Shown here in pieces: positions 1-7,149 of a DNA stretch of 51,987 nt (positions within the stretch are counted from its first letter, which is position 1; each line of letters begins with the position of its first letter). The position numbers and the translations under genes were made by a program. The notes under the pieces are model-generated. The model was not told the DNA's origin. It made no database searches and saw nothing but the letters and a program-made list of their open reading frames with translations. The stretch spans positions 1 to 51,987 of the forward strand of contig JANYDS010000055.1 of assembly GCA_025363475.1 (NCBI GenBank), in the 5' to 3' direction. Origin of the DNA: Terriglobia bacterium (GTDB lineage: Bacteria > Acidobacteriota > Terriglobia > Bryobacterales > Bryobacteraceae).

Positions 1-647
1 TCTTCTTTCTCAATCGAAAGCCGGATTCTGCTGGCCGGCGACAAACCGAACTCGGAGCAGAAGGACCGCATCAGTGCCCATGCCTGGTTTCCCTGCCGCA
101 CTGCCGGGTGCGGTTTCACATCCACGACGGCCAGCTTGTTCGTGGCCGGGTCCAGAGCTTTCTTCGCAATCAGCCTGCCCTGCTTGAGGATCGTCTCGTA
201 GGCATCCACCGCCGCATCGTAAGCGACGCAGCAGCCCTCCAACATGTGGGCGTCAGGTCGCCGGTCCAGATCCATCGACGCCAACTCCTCCGACCAGAAA
301 TCCCACGCTTCCCGCGCGCGCCCCTTCAGGTGCTCGGGACAAGGCGGCAACCCCGGCGACGCTTTCTGCTCACCGGCAATCTGTGCGGCGAGCCGGTGCG
401 CACCAACCCTCCGCGTGTCTCCCTCGGCCAGCTTCCGGCCAGCGGATTTTGGCTTTCGGCCTCTCACCGGATCGGTCTCTGCCCCGGCAGTTTGTGGTCG
501 AGTAGTTTGTGCACGGGTAGTTTGTGCAGCAGTTTGTGCAGCGCTCGCACAAACTCCGAGGTGCTTCCGCAGAGCGCGCGCGCCGAACGGCTTTCCACAA
601 TGACTGCAATTACTTAGCTGCGACGGCCTGCCGCCAGGGTGAGGCAT
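1..647 (-). CDS. Phage terminase small subunit, P27-like, with N-terminal zinc finger (3' end cut by window)
   Basis: This frame is open from an ATG at 647 to the left edge, so the C-terminus is missing. The central and C-terminal part reads like the P27 family of terminase small subunits: PPCPEHLKGRAREAWDFW, then a helical stretch with EGCCVAYDAAVDAYE, then HPAVRQGNQAWALMRSFCSE and FGLSPASRIRL. Such proteins bind phage DNA and direct the large subunit during packaging. The N-terminus adds a Cys/His cluster (CSHCGKPFGARALRKHLGVC, about residues 15-34) that looks like a single zinc finger, followed by a low-complexity linker with AQT repeats. An HNH nuclease gene lies just upstream on the same strand, the usual order for a packaging module; the large terminase gene is expected beyond the edge. 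The family call is by eye from motif spacing. Confidence 0.8.
   Translation of the reverse strand, partial: MPHPGGRPSQLSNCSHCGKPFGARALRKHLGVCASAAQTAAQTTRAQTTRPQTAGAETDPVRGRKPKSAGRKLAEGDTRRVGAHRLAAQIAGEQKASPGLPPCPEHLKGRAREAWDFWSEELASMDLDRRPDAHMLEGCCVAYDAAVDAYETILKQGRLIAKKALDPATNKLAVVDVKPHPAVRQGNQAWALMRSFCSEFGLSPASRIRLSIEKE
489..555. repeat. Four direct copies of AGTTTGTG(C) plus one inverted copy inside the terminase gene
   Basis: AGTTTGTG occurs at 489-496, and AGTTTGTGC at 504-512, 519-527 and 531-539. The last copy is followed by the perfect inverted copy GCACAAACT at 547-555 with a 7-nt loop. The block encodes the AQT-rich linker of the terminase small subunit, so it may simply reflect a repetitive peptide. 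It also has the form of a protein-binding array, and pac sites are known to lie inside small-terminase genes in some phages (P22 is the classic case). Confidence 0.7.
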
Positions 648-743
648 CTCTCGGTGCAATTAGTGAAATTTCAATTTCGCGGATTTTCACAGAAAGGGTC
701 GCGATGGTAAAACACCCTTTGTTTGCAGGTATTTGACCCGCCC

Positions 744-1199
744 CTACCCCCTGCCCGCTGCTGTCTCCAGCCGAGTCTTCCGGTTGTGGCATCGGTCGCA
801 CCGGGTACGCAGGTTGCCCAACTCCAGCCGCAGGTCCGGTCTGACCGCAATCGGAACGTCGTGGTCGGCGTGCAGGTGTTTCTCGCCACGCTTCAGCCGT
901 TGGCGCAGTTCGTCCAGGACCCTCTCGACTGGCGGGTCGCCCAACCCGAACCGTCGGCAGTCGGCGACGATATCCGGCTCCCAACCACAATCCAAACATC
1001 GCCATTGATCCCTTTGGAAGCAAAGAACCCGGAGCCTGCGGTGGTCGGCGTCATATCCGCGCGCTTTCGGCGTTCCACGTTCCTCATCCCGCTGCCGCCG
1101 CGTCTGCAGTCTGTGGTCCGCGCAGTACGGCGCTCCATCGCAGAGAATCTGGCACCCCGGCGAACTGCATGCCCGTTTCGGCGCATTCGGCATCGGCAT
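744..1199 (-). CDS. HNH endonuclease, phage packaging type
   Basis: This 151-residue protein has Cys pairs at the N-terminus (CSSPGC...CADH), a middle pair (CLDC), and a C-terminal HNH core: HADHDVPIAV, then NLRTRCDRCHNRKTR. That order fits the small HNH nucleases found beside terminase genes in tailed phages, where they help the terminase cut DNA. The ATG at 1199 is preceded by GAGGGGG (1201-1207 on the complementary strand), a strong ribosome-binding site that decides the start. The gene lies 96 nt upstream of the terminase small subunit on the same strand. Longer reading frames overlap it in other registers but lack any recognisable motif. Confidence 0.85.
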   Translation of the reverse strand: MPMPNAPKRACSSPGCQILCDGAPYCADHRLQTRRQRDEERGTPKARGYDADHRRLRVLCFQRDQWRCLDCGWEPDIVADCRRFGLGDPPVERVLDELRQRLKRGEKHLHADHDVPIAVRPDLRLELGNLRTRCDRCHNRKTRLETAAGRG

Positions 1200-1358
1200 T
1201 CCCCCTCACGGTTGGCTCGTCTTGCGCCACGTTCGGCCCACGTCGCGTCGTGTGGTTGAGACTGGCACCATTCCGCGCTCCCTTGCCGCCCGCGAAACCG
1301 AACGCGCCACGCGCACGAGCGGTATGCCGCGCACCGACCTGCCGCCGCTGAGTCCTCA

Positions 1359-1655
1359 CTATGCAGCGCGATCGCGGGCTTCCAGAAACATCACGTCCGG
1401 AGTCTTGAGCTTCCAGCAATGGAGGCCGCTTTCGAGCTTCTCCCGGAAGACAAAGCGGCTGCCCTGGTAGGTGCTGAGGGCGGGCGACGTCGGATCGTCT
1501 GGCGACCCACGGAGAATGGCGCGGCAGACCAGTCTTTTCCTGCGCCGCACTACGGTGGCATAGGTTCCTGACGCCTCCTGACGAGCGAATTGCGCTGGAC
1601 TGACGCGCTCGAAGAGACGACCGTCAGGACGGTACACGGGAATTAGAGAATTCAT
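1359..1655 (-). CDS. Small basic phage-associated hypothetical protein
   Basis: A 98-residue protein beginning MNSLIPVYRPDGRLFERV. It has a basic centre (VVRRRKRLVCRAIL), and ends with a segment (SRFVFREKLESGLHCWKL) that could be a beta-strand-rich fold. I do not recognise the family. It is same-strand and immediately upstream of the HNH gene, so it probably belongs to the phage module. An in-frame GTG at 1670 would add five residues; the ATG at 1655 was preferred. No convincing ribosome-binding site separates the two options. Confidence 0.5.
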   Translation of the reverse strand: MNSLIPVYRPDGRLFERVSPAQFARQEASGTYATVVRRRKRLVCRAILRGSPDDPTSPALSTYQGSRFVFREKLESGLHCWKLKTPDVMFLEARDRAA

Positions 1656-1703
1656 GGCGTTTGAACGCACGTGGGCAGAAGAACAGATGCGGGGCGGTAT
1701 TAG

Positions 1704-1721
1704 CGAGCGTCCCGACGCTCG
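1704..1721. repeat. Short perfect hairpin (7-bp stem, CCCG loop)
   Basis: CGAGCGT, a four-base CCCG loop, then ACGCTCG. There is no T-run after it on either strand, so it does not look like an intrinsic terminator. It resembles a short dispersed palindrome of the REP kind. Only one copy is seen in this window. Confidence 0.5.
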
Positions 1722-1892
1722 TGTGAGGATGCTAAATCCCTCACAGAAAAGAGTGTTCCTCTTGTTGTTAGCACTCGCTGAGTTCAGTCGTCAACAGACG
1801 ATTTCTTTTTGGACGACGGGCGAATGATGTGGGTTCGCTTTCGCGGAGCCGGTGTCAAAGCGCCGGTCGGCGACGACATCGCGACGCTGACG

Positions 1893-2012
1893 ATTTGTCG
1901 GGTTTCGCGAGGGTGTTTGTCGGGTTCGATGACGGAAAACTGGACCGACCCGACACGAGTTGTGCCAGCCCAGCCAATGAGTTGAAAACGATTTGTCGGA
2001 AATGTCGGGTTG
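1893..2012. repeat. Cluster of TTTGTCGG repeats near the tRNA attachment region
   Basis: ATTTGTCGGGTTTCG (1893-1907), GTTTGTCGGGTTCG (1915-1928) and ATTTGTCGGAAATGTCGGGTTG (1991-2012) share a TTTGTCGG core, and the third adds a second TGTCGGGTT half. Short clustered repeats between phage genes and a tRNA 3' end resemble integrase arm-type binding sites, but that role is inference. Confidence 0.45.
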
Positions 2013-2214
2013 CCCCAAGATAAGAGAGCGCTGGGGAAAACGGAGAGTGATTTTGAGGGAAAGGCAAATCGGCGACTCGCCAACTGGTCAGCGGTCAGAA
2101 ACTATTGAAGACTCAGCGGGCGGAGGCTACCAGAACGAGGTTTTGGACTCCAGTTGGACTCCACAGACCGGGGTGGGGATGATCCCATGTCTGTAACTGT
2201 ATGAGAAATACTGG

Positions 2215-2288
<74 letters not shown>

Positions 2289-2296
2289 AACTTCCC

Positions 2297-2302
2297 AGTG
2301 TA
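2297..2302 (-). promoter_or_regulatory. Possible -10 box of the tRNA-Pro gene
   Basis: TACACT on the minus strand ends 8 nt before the first tRNA base, a typical -10 position for a tRNA promoter. No convincing -35 box is seen at 17 nt upstream. Alternatively the tRNA could be co-transcribed from the kdpE-like gene, which ends only 62 nt upstream. Confidence 0.35.
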
Positions 2303-2350
2303 CACGGCCAGCCTGCTTGGCCGCGATTTCTTTGCGCCCGCGCCCCCAAC

Positions 2351-3079
2351 TCAAGCTGCCGAAACGACTTCGCTTTCCACTGGTGCGCTTTCCAGCACGA
2401 ACCGGTACCCAACCCGCGGTTCCGTAGTAATAAACGTCGGTTTCAAGCCTGGAGGTTCAATCTTCTTGCGCAACTGATTAATGAATACCCGGAGGTATTC
2501 AATCTGGTCGCCACAATCCGGTCCCCAAATCGCCTGTAGCAGACGCCGGTGCGGCACAGGTTTATTCGCTTGTGAAACCAGGTAGCGCAGAATATCAAAT
2601 TCGGTCGGTGTCAGTCGCACCGTTTTGCCCGCGACCACAACGCGCCGCTGGTCGAAATCGATTTCAAGGTTGGGCGTGGTGACACGCTTGGGCGCGGTAT
2701 CCGTCGCGAAACCAGTACGCCTGAACGCAGCCCGGATACGCGCCATCAATTCGTCAAAACTGAACGGCTTCGACACATAGTCATCCGCACCGGCATCCAG
2801 CGCCTCCACCTTGTCGCGATCCGATTCACGGACGGAGACAACAATAATCGGCACATCCCAACCATTTCGAATCGCGCGGCAAGCTTCCAGCCCGCCCATG
2901 CCTGGCATATTCAGGTCCAGCAGAATCAAATCGACCGTATGTTCGCGCAACAACTCCAGCGCCTCTTCGCCGGTCTGTACATCGAGTACATTCGCGCCCA
3001 GGGCGGACAAGCTGGTCCGCAGGACACGGCGGATCTGAGGCTCATCGTCAATTAACAAGATAGTGCGTTTTGAAATCAT
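2351..3079 (-). CDS. kdpE: KdpE-like response regulator (receiver plus winged-helix DNA-binding domain)
   Basis: A 242-residue OmpR/KdpE-type regulator. The receiver begins at ISKRTILLIDDEP, with acidic pocket DD at 11-12, phospho-acceptor Asp55 in LILLDLNMPG, and the conserved Lys in VSKPFSF. The C-terminal winged helix follows from about residue 140 (TPTEFDILRYLV...VFINQLRKKIEP...TEPRVGYRF). The start at 3079 was chosen because the receiver fold begins there; the frame continues upstream but overlaps the kinase gene. It overlaps the kinase stop by 32 nt, so the two are translated from one message. In the Kdp system this regulator activates potassium-transporter genes, but no kdpFABC is in the window, so the target here is unknown. 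Confidence 0.88.
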   Translation of the reverse strand: MISKRTILLIDDEPQIRRVLRTSLSALGANVLDVQTGEEALELLREHTVDLILLDLNMPGMGGLEACRAIRNGWDVPIIVVSVRESDRDKVEALDAGADDYVSKPFSFDELMARIRAAFRRTGFATDTAPKRVTTPNLEIDFDQRRVVVAGKTVRLTPTEFDILRYLVSQANKPVPHRRLLQAIWGPDCGDQIEYLRVFINQLRKKIEPPGLKPTFITTEPRVGYRFVLESAPVESEVVSAA

Positions 3080-4457
3080 TGTTTTCCCCTGTCGCTCCCA
3101 TGGGCAGCGTAAAACGAAATGCGGGTCCCTCCGGCTCCATGTCCAGCCGGACTTGTCCCTGGTAGGCTTCAGCGATGGTGCGCGCGATAGCCAGTCCCAA
3201 GCCTGTTCCTTCAACCCGGTGACGGTCTCCGGTCCCCCGATAGAATTTATCAAATATCAGGGCTCGTTCACTTTCGCGGATCTCGCTCCCTTCGTTGCGA
3301 ACGGTCACGATCAGATTATCCCCCGAAACAGCAGCGGAAATCTGGATTCGGGACCCGGGGCGCGAATATTTCCAGGCATTATCAACTACCTGCACCAGCA
3401 TTTGTTCCAGCAAAAACTCGTCGGCAAGCAGCGTAGGCAGGTCTTCCGGCACATCCACTATGAATTCCCGGCGGCCGAGATATCGGGCCACTCGTGCCTG
3501 CACACGGTTAATAATTACGGAAAAGTGGCACTCTTCCTGGCGCGGATTTTCGCGGTGGCTTTCAATCCGGGCGAGATCAAGCGATTCAGCGATCAGCTGG
3601 TCCAGGCGATCAGCTTCTTCATCGATGATTGCGATCAGTTCCCGGCCGTCCGGGTTGGTAATCATCGAAGATGCCCGCAACGCCGATGCCGCGGCCTTGA
3701 TTGATGTCAGCGGTGTGCGGAAACTATGTGCCAGGGCATTGAGAACGGTGGTCCGCAGTTCGTCACCACGCTGTGCCGACTGTATTTTCGCGCGGTCTTC
3801 GGAACTGCGGACCCTTTCAAAAACCAGACTCAGCAGACTGGCCAGCGCCTGTGCCACTTCCTGCGAAGGCTGGGGGCCGTAGAGTTCCAGTACATCGCGC
3901 CGAACCCCGGAATTGAGAGGCAGCACCGAACACGCTTCTGCGCTGGTTGTGCCAGCGCTGATCACACGGGGCTGGCCGTCAATACGCAGTGCCGCTCCGT
4001 CAACACCGAAAAGCTCAATTACTTTTCCAACCGCGACCTCGGCCGCGTCTCCAAGCGTTCCGGCGGCAAGCAGAATCGTACTCAGCTGGTGCAGGCGTTC
4101 CATCTCGCCCCTTCGCGCTACTGCCTCCATCGTCTGCCGCTGTGCACGGATGGAAAGCTGACTGCCAATCATCGCAGTCAGGAACATGGCACCAAACGTA
4201 ATGGCGCCCTGTGTGGTGGTGATCTGAAAGCTCCGAACCGCTTCGACGTAGTAATAGCTGAACGACAGACTGCCGACGAGTGAGGCCGCAAGCGCGAGGA
4301 ACCAGTCACCGAGTGTCGCGAGGCTCAGCACAGCCAGCAGCAGCATCATAGACGCGGTGGAACGGTTCGCCCCCAGCATGAAACCCGCCTCGGCAATGCC
4401 CCACATCACAAGTGCCGCACCCGCCACACGCAAACCCTTCCTGAGCATGGCCACCAT
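3048..4457 (-). CDS. KdpD-like sensor histidine kinase lacking the long cytoplasmic N-terminus
   Basis: About 469 residues. The N-terminus is a four-helix membrane region of the DUF4118/KdpD type (VAGAALVMWGIAEAGFML...FLALAASLVGSLSFSYYYVEAVRSF), followed by a weakly GAF-like stretch. The HisKA phospho-acceptor box is LAHSFRTPLTSIKAAASALR, and the HATPase region has the N box (QVVDNAWKYSRPGS) and G box (GTGLGLAIARTIAEAY). Canonical KdpD is near 890 residues and carries a KdpD sensor and USP-like domain at the N-terminus; both are absent here. Starts at 4457 or 4448 both fit. Longer starts would run into metF, which reads the other way. Confidence 0.85.
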   Translation of the reverse strand: MVAMLRKGLRVAGAALVMWGIAEAGFMLGANRSTASMMLLLAVLSLATLGDWFLALAASLVGSLSFSYYYVEAVRSFQITTTQGAITFGAMFLTAMIGSQLSIRAQRQTMEAVARRGEMERLHQLSTILLAAGTLGDAAEVAVGKVIELFGVDGAALRIDGQPRVISAGTTSAEACSVLPLNSGVRRDVLELYGPQPSQEVAQALASLLSLVFERVRSSEDRAKIQSAQRGDELRTTVLNALAHSFRTPLTSIKAAASALRASSMITNPDGRELIAIIDEEADRLDQLIAESLDLARIESHRENPRQEECHFSVIINRVQARVARYLGRREFIVDVPEDLPTLLADEFLLEQMLVQVVDNAWKYSRPGSRIQISAAVSGDNLIVTVRNEGSEIRESERALIFDKFYRGTGDRHRVEGTGLGLAIARTIAEAYQGQVRLDMEPEGPAFRFTLPMGATGENNDFKTHYLVN

Positions 4458-4472
4458 TGTGCCCCGCACCGG

Positions 4473-4478
4473 TACAAT
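4473..4478 (+). promoter_or_regulatory. TACAAT box 7 nt before the metF start
   Basis: TACAAT is followed by seven bases (CGGAGTC) and then ATG. A transcript starting 7 nt after this box would begin at the start codon, so metF may be leaderless. The GGAG within the gap is an alternative, ribosome-binding reading. Only 28 nt separate the divergent kinase and metF start codons, so their promoters must overlap coding sequence. Confidence 0.4.
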
Positions 4479-4485
4479 CGGAGTC

Positions 4486-5385
4486 ATGTTCATCCGGGAT
4501 TTCCTTGCCTCCGGAAGGCCTTCCATTTCGTTTGAATTCTTTCCGCCAAAAACGGATGATGCCGCCCTGCAACTGGAGCGGACCATTGCCGAATTGAGTG
4601 AGCTGGAACCTTCATTTGTCTCCGTCACCTGGGGCGCGGGTGGCTCCACACGGGAAAAAACTATTGATATCGTCTCACGAATCAAAAGGGAAACCGGCAT
4701 TGAGGCCATGGCGCACCTTACCTGTGTTGGTGCGAACCGGGAAGAAATCGGCGCAATTCTCGAACGGTTAACGGATGCAGGCGTCGAAAATGTGCTTGCC
4801 TTGCGGGGTGATCCGCCCAAGGGTCAGGCGGCATTTACTGTGGCTGAGGGCGGTTTTCGTTATGCCAGCGAACTGGCAGATTTCATTAGCCAAACGCATG
4901 GAGGCCGCCTTTGCCTGGGCGGGGCGGCTTACCCGGAAAAACATCCCGAGTGCGGAAATCCGGCAGTTGATCTGAACAATCTGAAGCGCAAAGTCGATGC
5001 CGGACTGGATTTCCTGATCACCCAGCTCTTCTTCGAAAACCGACACTACTGGGAATTTGTGGAACGGGCGCGGTCGGCGGGAATCAGGATTCCCATTATT
5101 CCCGGCATTATCCCGATCACCAACGCTGCTCAGGTGGAACGCCTTACCTTGTCCTGTGGCGCTCTGTTGCCATTCAAACTGGGTGCGGAACTTGACCGGC
5201 GGCGCAATGACCCCAACGCCGTCATGCAACTGGGCGTGGCCCATGCGACCTCGCAGTGCATCGACCTGCTGACCCATGGTGCGCCCGGCGTGCATTTCTA
5301 TACCCTGAACCGCAGCAGTGCTACTCGTGATATTTTCAGCGCCCTCCGTGTGATGGGCCTCGCCGGACAAGAGGTTCAGGTATGA
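4486..5385 (+). CDS. metF: 5,10-methylenetetrahydrofolate reductase
   Basis: A 299-residue MetF-type TIM barrel that reduces methylenetetrahydrofolate to methyltetrahydrofolate for methionine synthesis, using FAD. Diagnostic segments are ISFEFFPPKTDDA at the N-terminus, SVTWGAGGSTR, AHLTCVGANREEI, NVLALRGDPPKGQ and FLITQLFFE, and the C-terminal half has GVHFYTLNRS. The length matches bacterial MetF. The start at 4486 gives the usual short N-terminus before the FEFFPPK motif. Its last four bases (ATGA) form the start of the next gene, indicating translational coupling. No SAM riboswitch can be fitted upstream because only 28 nt separate it from the divergent kinase. Confidence 0.95.
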   Translation: MFIRDFLASGRPSISFEFFPPKTDDAALQLERTIAELSELEPSFVSVTWGAGGSTREKTIDIVSRIKRETGIEAMAHLTCVGANREEIGAILERLTDAGVENVLALRGDPPKGQAAFTVAEGGFRYASELADFISQTHGGRLCLGGAAYPEKHPECGNPAVDLNNLKRKVDAGLDFLITQLFFENRHYWEFVERARSAGIRIPIIPGIIPITNAAQVERLTLSCGALLPFKLGAELDRRRNDPNAVMQLGVAHATSQCIDLLTHGAPGVHFYTLNRSSATRDIFSALRVMGLAGQEVQV

Positions 5386-6320
5386 CGCGTCGTTCTGTTC
5401 TTCAGACATTGGCCGCGGCAGCGGCGCTCGCCCGTGAGAGTCGTCCTCAAGCGGCTGCGGAAAAAAACGGTGGCCCCAGGGCGGGTGTTGAAGCCGGGGC
5501 GCGCACCCGGCCCCTGGTCTGCGCCTTTTCCAAAAACCTGGCCAAAATTCCCTATGCCCAGCTGGGTCTGATTGCATCACAGATGGGTTACGACGGCGTC
5601 GATCTCACCGTGATGCAGGGCGGCCACGTAAATCCCAACATCACCAACGTTGATTTGGTGCGTGCCGTGGAGAGCGTGCGCGGTGCGGGTGTTGAAGTGC
5701 CTATGATCACGACAGACATCACGTCACAAGCCGATGCCTGGGCTTACGCGATTCTGGCGATTACCTCGCGGGTTGACGTCAATCTCTTCCGTACCGGGTT
5801 CTGGCCCTGGGGTTCCGAAGGCAATATTCCCAAACGTCTGGCGCAAATCCGAAACGACATTGTGAACACCGTCGCTCTCGGGAAGCAGAACAAAATGGTG
5901 GCCATGTTCCCGAATCGCGCGGGCAGTTTTTTCGGCTCAGCGTTTTGGGACGCGCAATCGGTGCTTGCCGATTTGGATCCGGCCTGGATCGGCTACTACT
6001 TTGATCCGTCGCAGACGCAAACTTGGGAACCGGCTTTGCGCTATGCCCTGCCGCGCCTCAAGGCCGTGGCCGTGCAGGACGGCACATGGCAAAAGGTTGA
6101 TGACCGCTGGATGTTAAAGCCGTGTCCGCTCGGTGACGGTATGGTGGACTGGCAGGTATTTTTCCGGATTCTCGCGCAGGCGCGTTTCACCGGGCCCGTA
6201 TCCATCCATTTCGAATACCAGGCGCAGGATGAAGTGAGCGCTATGACAAAAGATCTGGAGTTTGTCCGGACTCAGATTGACCAGGCGTGGAATCCGGGGC
6301 CGGTCCGGCGGATAAATTAG
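5382..6320 (+). CDS. Sugar phosphate isomerase/epimerase-like protein with twin-arginine-type N-terminus
   Basis: A 312-residue protein of the xylose-isomerase-like TIM-barrel type. It starts with MTRRSVLQTLAAAAALA, which resembles a Tat signal, then a variable linker. The barrel begins near LVCAFSKNLAKIPYAQLGLIASQMGYDGVDLTV. Candidate metal-binding positions are Glu55-equivalent acidic residues, the WDAQS segment, YYFDPSQ, and the late HFEYQ. Many Acidobacteria and Planctomycetes have families of such exported or exported-looking isomerase-like proteins of unknown substrate. It overlaps metF by 4 nt, so it is co-expressed with it, although no folate role can be read from the sequence. Confidence 0.75.
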   Translation: MTRRSVLQTLAAAAALARESRPQAAAEKNGGPRAGVEAGARTRPLVCAFSKNLAKIPYAQLGLIASQMGYDGVDLTVMQGGHVNPNITNVDLVRAVESVRGAGVEVPMITTDITSQADAWAYAILAITSRVDVNLFRTGFWPWGSEGNIPKRLAQIRNDIVNTVALGKQNKMVAMFPNRAGSFFGSAFWDAQSVLADLDPAWIGYYFDPSQTQTWEPALRYALPRLKAVAVQDGTWQKVDDRWMLKPCPLGDGMVDWQVFFRILAQARFTGPVSIHFEYQAQDEVSAMTKDLEFVRTQIDQAWNPGPVRRIN

Positions 6321-6507
6321 TTTTCGCCGCCTCATGGGGCACTTCATGGGACGGAGGGTCAAGGCGAAGTTCGCAATCGCAACAATCGCTGCAACGGTCG
6401 CACCGTTCGCACAGGTGATTGGCGCAGGTGTCCTTCGTGCATTTGACGCAAATGCGCTGCGATTCCTCTTCACAGATACTACAGACGAAATGCGGGGGTA
6501 CGTTCAT
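6241..6507 (-). CDS. Small Cys-rich (probably zinc-binding) protein
   Basis: An 88-residue protein starting MNVPPHFVCSICEEESQR. The first half holds eleven Cys and a His in closely spaced pairs (CSIC, CVKC, CANHLCERC, CSDCCDC), which suggests two cross-braced zinc sites like those of B-box or RING-type folds. The second half is Pro/Ser-rich and probably disordered. It follows the coiled-coil gene by 13 nt on the same strand. Its 3' end overlaps the oppositely directed isomerase-like gene by 80 nt, an unusually long antisense overlap. I do not recognise a named family. Confidence 0.65.
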   Translation of the reverse strand: MNVPPHFVCSICEEESQRICVKCTKDTCANHLCERCDRCSDCCDCELRLDPPSHEVPHEAAKTNLSAGPAPDSTPGQSESGQTPDLLS

Positions 6508-6520
6508 AGTTTTCAGTTCT

Positions 6521-7105
6521 CTAATTGCGTTTGACGGGGCGCGCAGGTTCCGCGGGCTGGCGCGAAAGAATGGCACGGCAGCGCTGCGCTTCCTGATCCA
6601 TTACGTCGATCTGCTGTTCTTTTTCACTGGCAAGTTCCAAAAGATATTGCTTTAGCCGGTCTTCACTGGCCCTGTCTTCGGCTGCCACTGATTCAATCAG
6701 ATCGGCCAATGCCGGGTTCTGATATTTTCGCAAACCGCCCATCAGCGCTCCCAACAACTGGTGCGCCGCCTGGACGCGGAACAACGCCTTCATACATTCA
6801 GCCATCTGTTCCGGGTGTTTGGCAACTGCCGCCATGTCGGTCTGGATGGATGTCAGCTGCGTGCGCGAAGACTGCCACTGCGTAACGTAGGTTTCCGACG
6901 CACCTTTGGCGACCCATTCAACAGGCCGAACCTGCTCCAGCATCGGTGAGACGCGACTGGCGTTTTGCGAGATGCGGACGAGGACGTCTGAAATTTCCTG
7001 ACTGGTAATCCTGTCTGTAGCCAGTGTGGTTTGCGCCCGGAGCAGGGCATGACTTGACGCTATTATGCAGAACGTTATCGCGAGCAGTTCTCGCATTTTA
7101 TTCAA
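6521..7105 (-). CDS. Secreted helical protein of unknown function
   Basis: A 194-residue protein with a signal peptide (ITFCIIASSHALLRAQ) and then an almost wholly helical, charged mature part (TSQEISDVLVRISQNASRV...RASEDRLKQYLLELASEKEQQ). It probably forms a coiled coil in the periplasm. A GAGGTG ribosome-binding site (7113-7118) lies 7 nt before a TTG at 7105, whereas the ATG at 7096 would be 16 nt away, so TTG is the better start. It lies between the FecR-domain gene and the Cys-rich gene in a probable operon. Function unknown. Confidence 0.7.
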   Translation of the reverse strand: MNKMRELLAITFCIIASSHALLRAQTTLATDRITSQEISDVLVRISQNASRVSPMLEQVRPVEWVAKGASETYVTQWQSSRTQLTSIQTDMAAVAKHPEQMAECMKALFRVQAAHQLLGALMGGLRKYQNPALADLIESVAAEDRASEDRLKQYLLELASEKEQQIDVMDQEAQRCRAILSRQPAEPARPVKRN

Positions 7106-7149
7106 TTTTATTCACCTCGCGTATCGGGATTCGCACGCCAGCCCTGGAG

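Larger units (their letters stand above)
1671..2214. other. 544-nt stretch without a convincing gene, between phage genes and the tRNA
   Basis: This stretch separates the phage-type genes from the tRNA-Pro 3' end. It holds a short perfect hairpin (1704-1721) and a cluster of TTTGTCGG repeats (1893-2012), described separately. A 99-codon reading frame on the minus strand (1784-2083) exists but shows no domain, and its composition follows the repeats. No integrase is visible here. If the phage integrated at the tRNA, this would be the attachment-proximal end, from which the integrase has been lost or lies outside the window. Confidence 0.5.

Noticed and set aside
610-1023. 137-codon frame overlapping the HNH gene and terminase start
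   Set aside because: No motif and Arg/Pro-rich composition of a shadow frame; both neighbours have family motifs.
1784-2083. 99-codon frame next to the phage genes
   Set aside because: No domain, no ribosome-binding site, and its composition follows the TTTGTCGG repeats.
4458-4485. SAM riboswitch upstream of metF
   Set aside because: Only 28 nt separate the two divergent starts, too short for a riboswitch.
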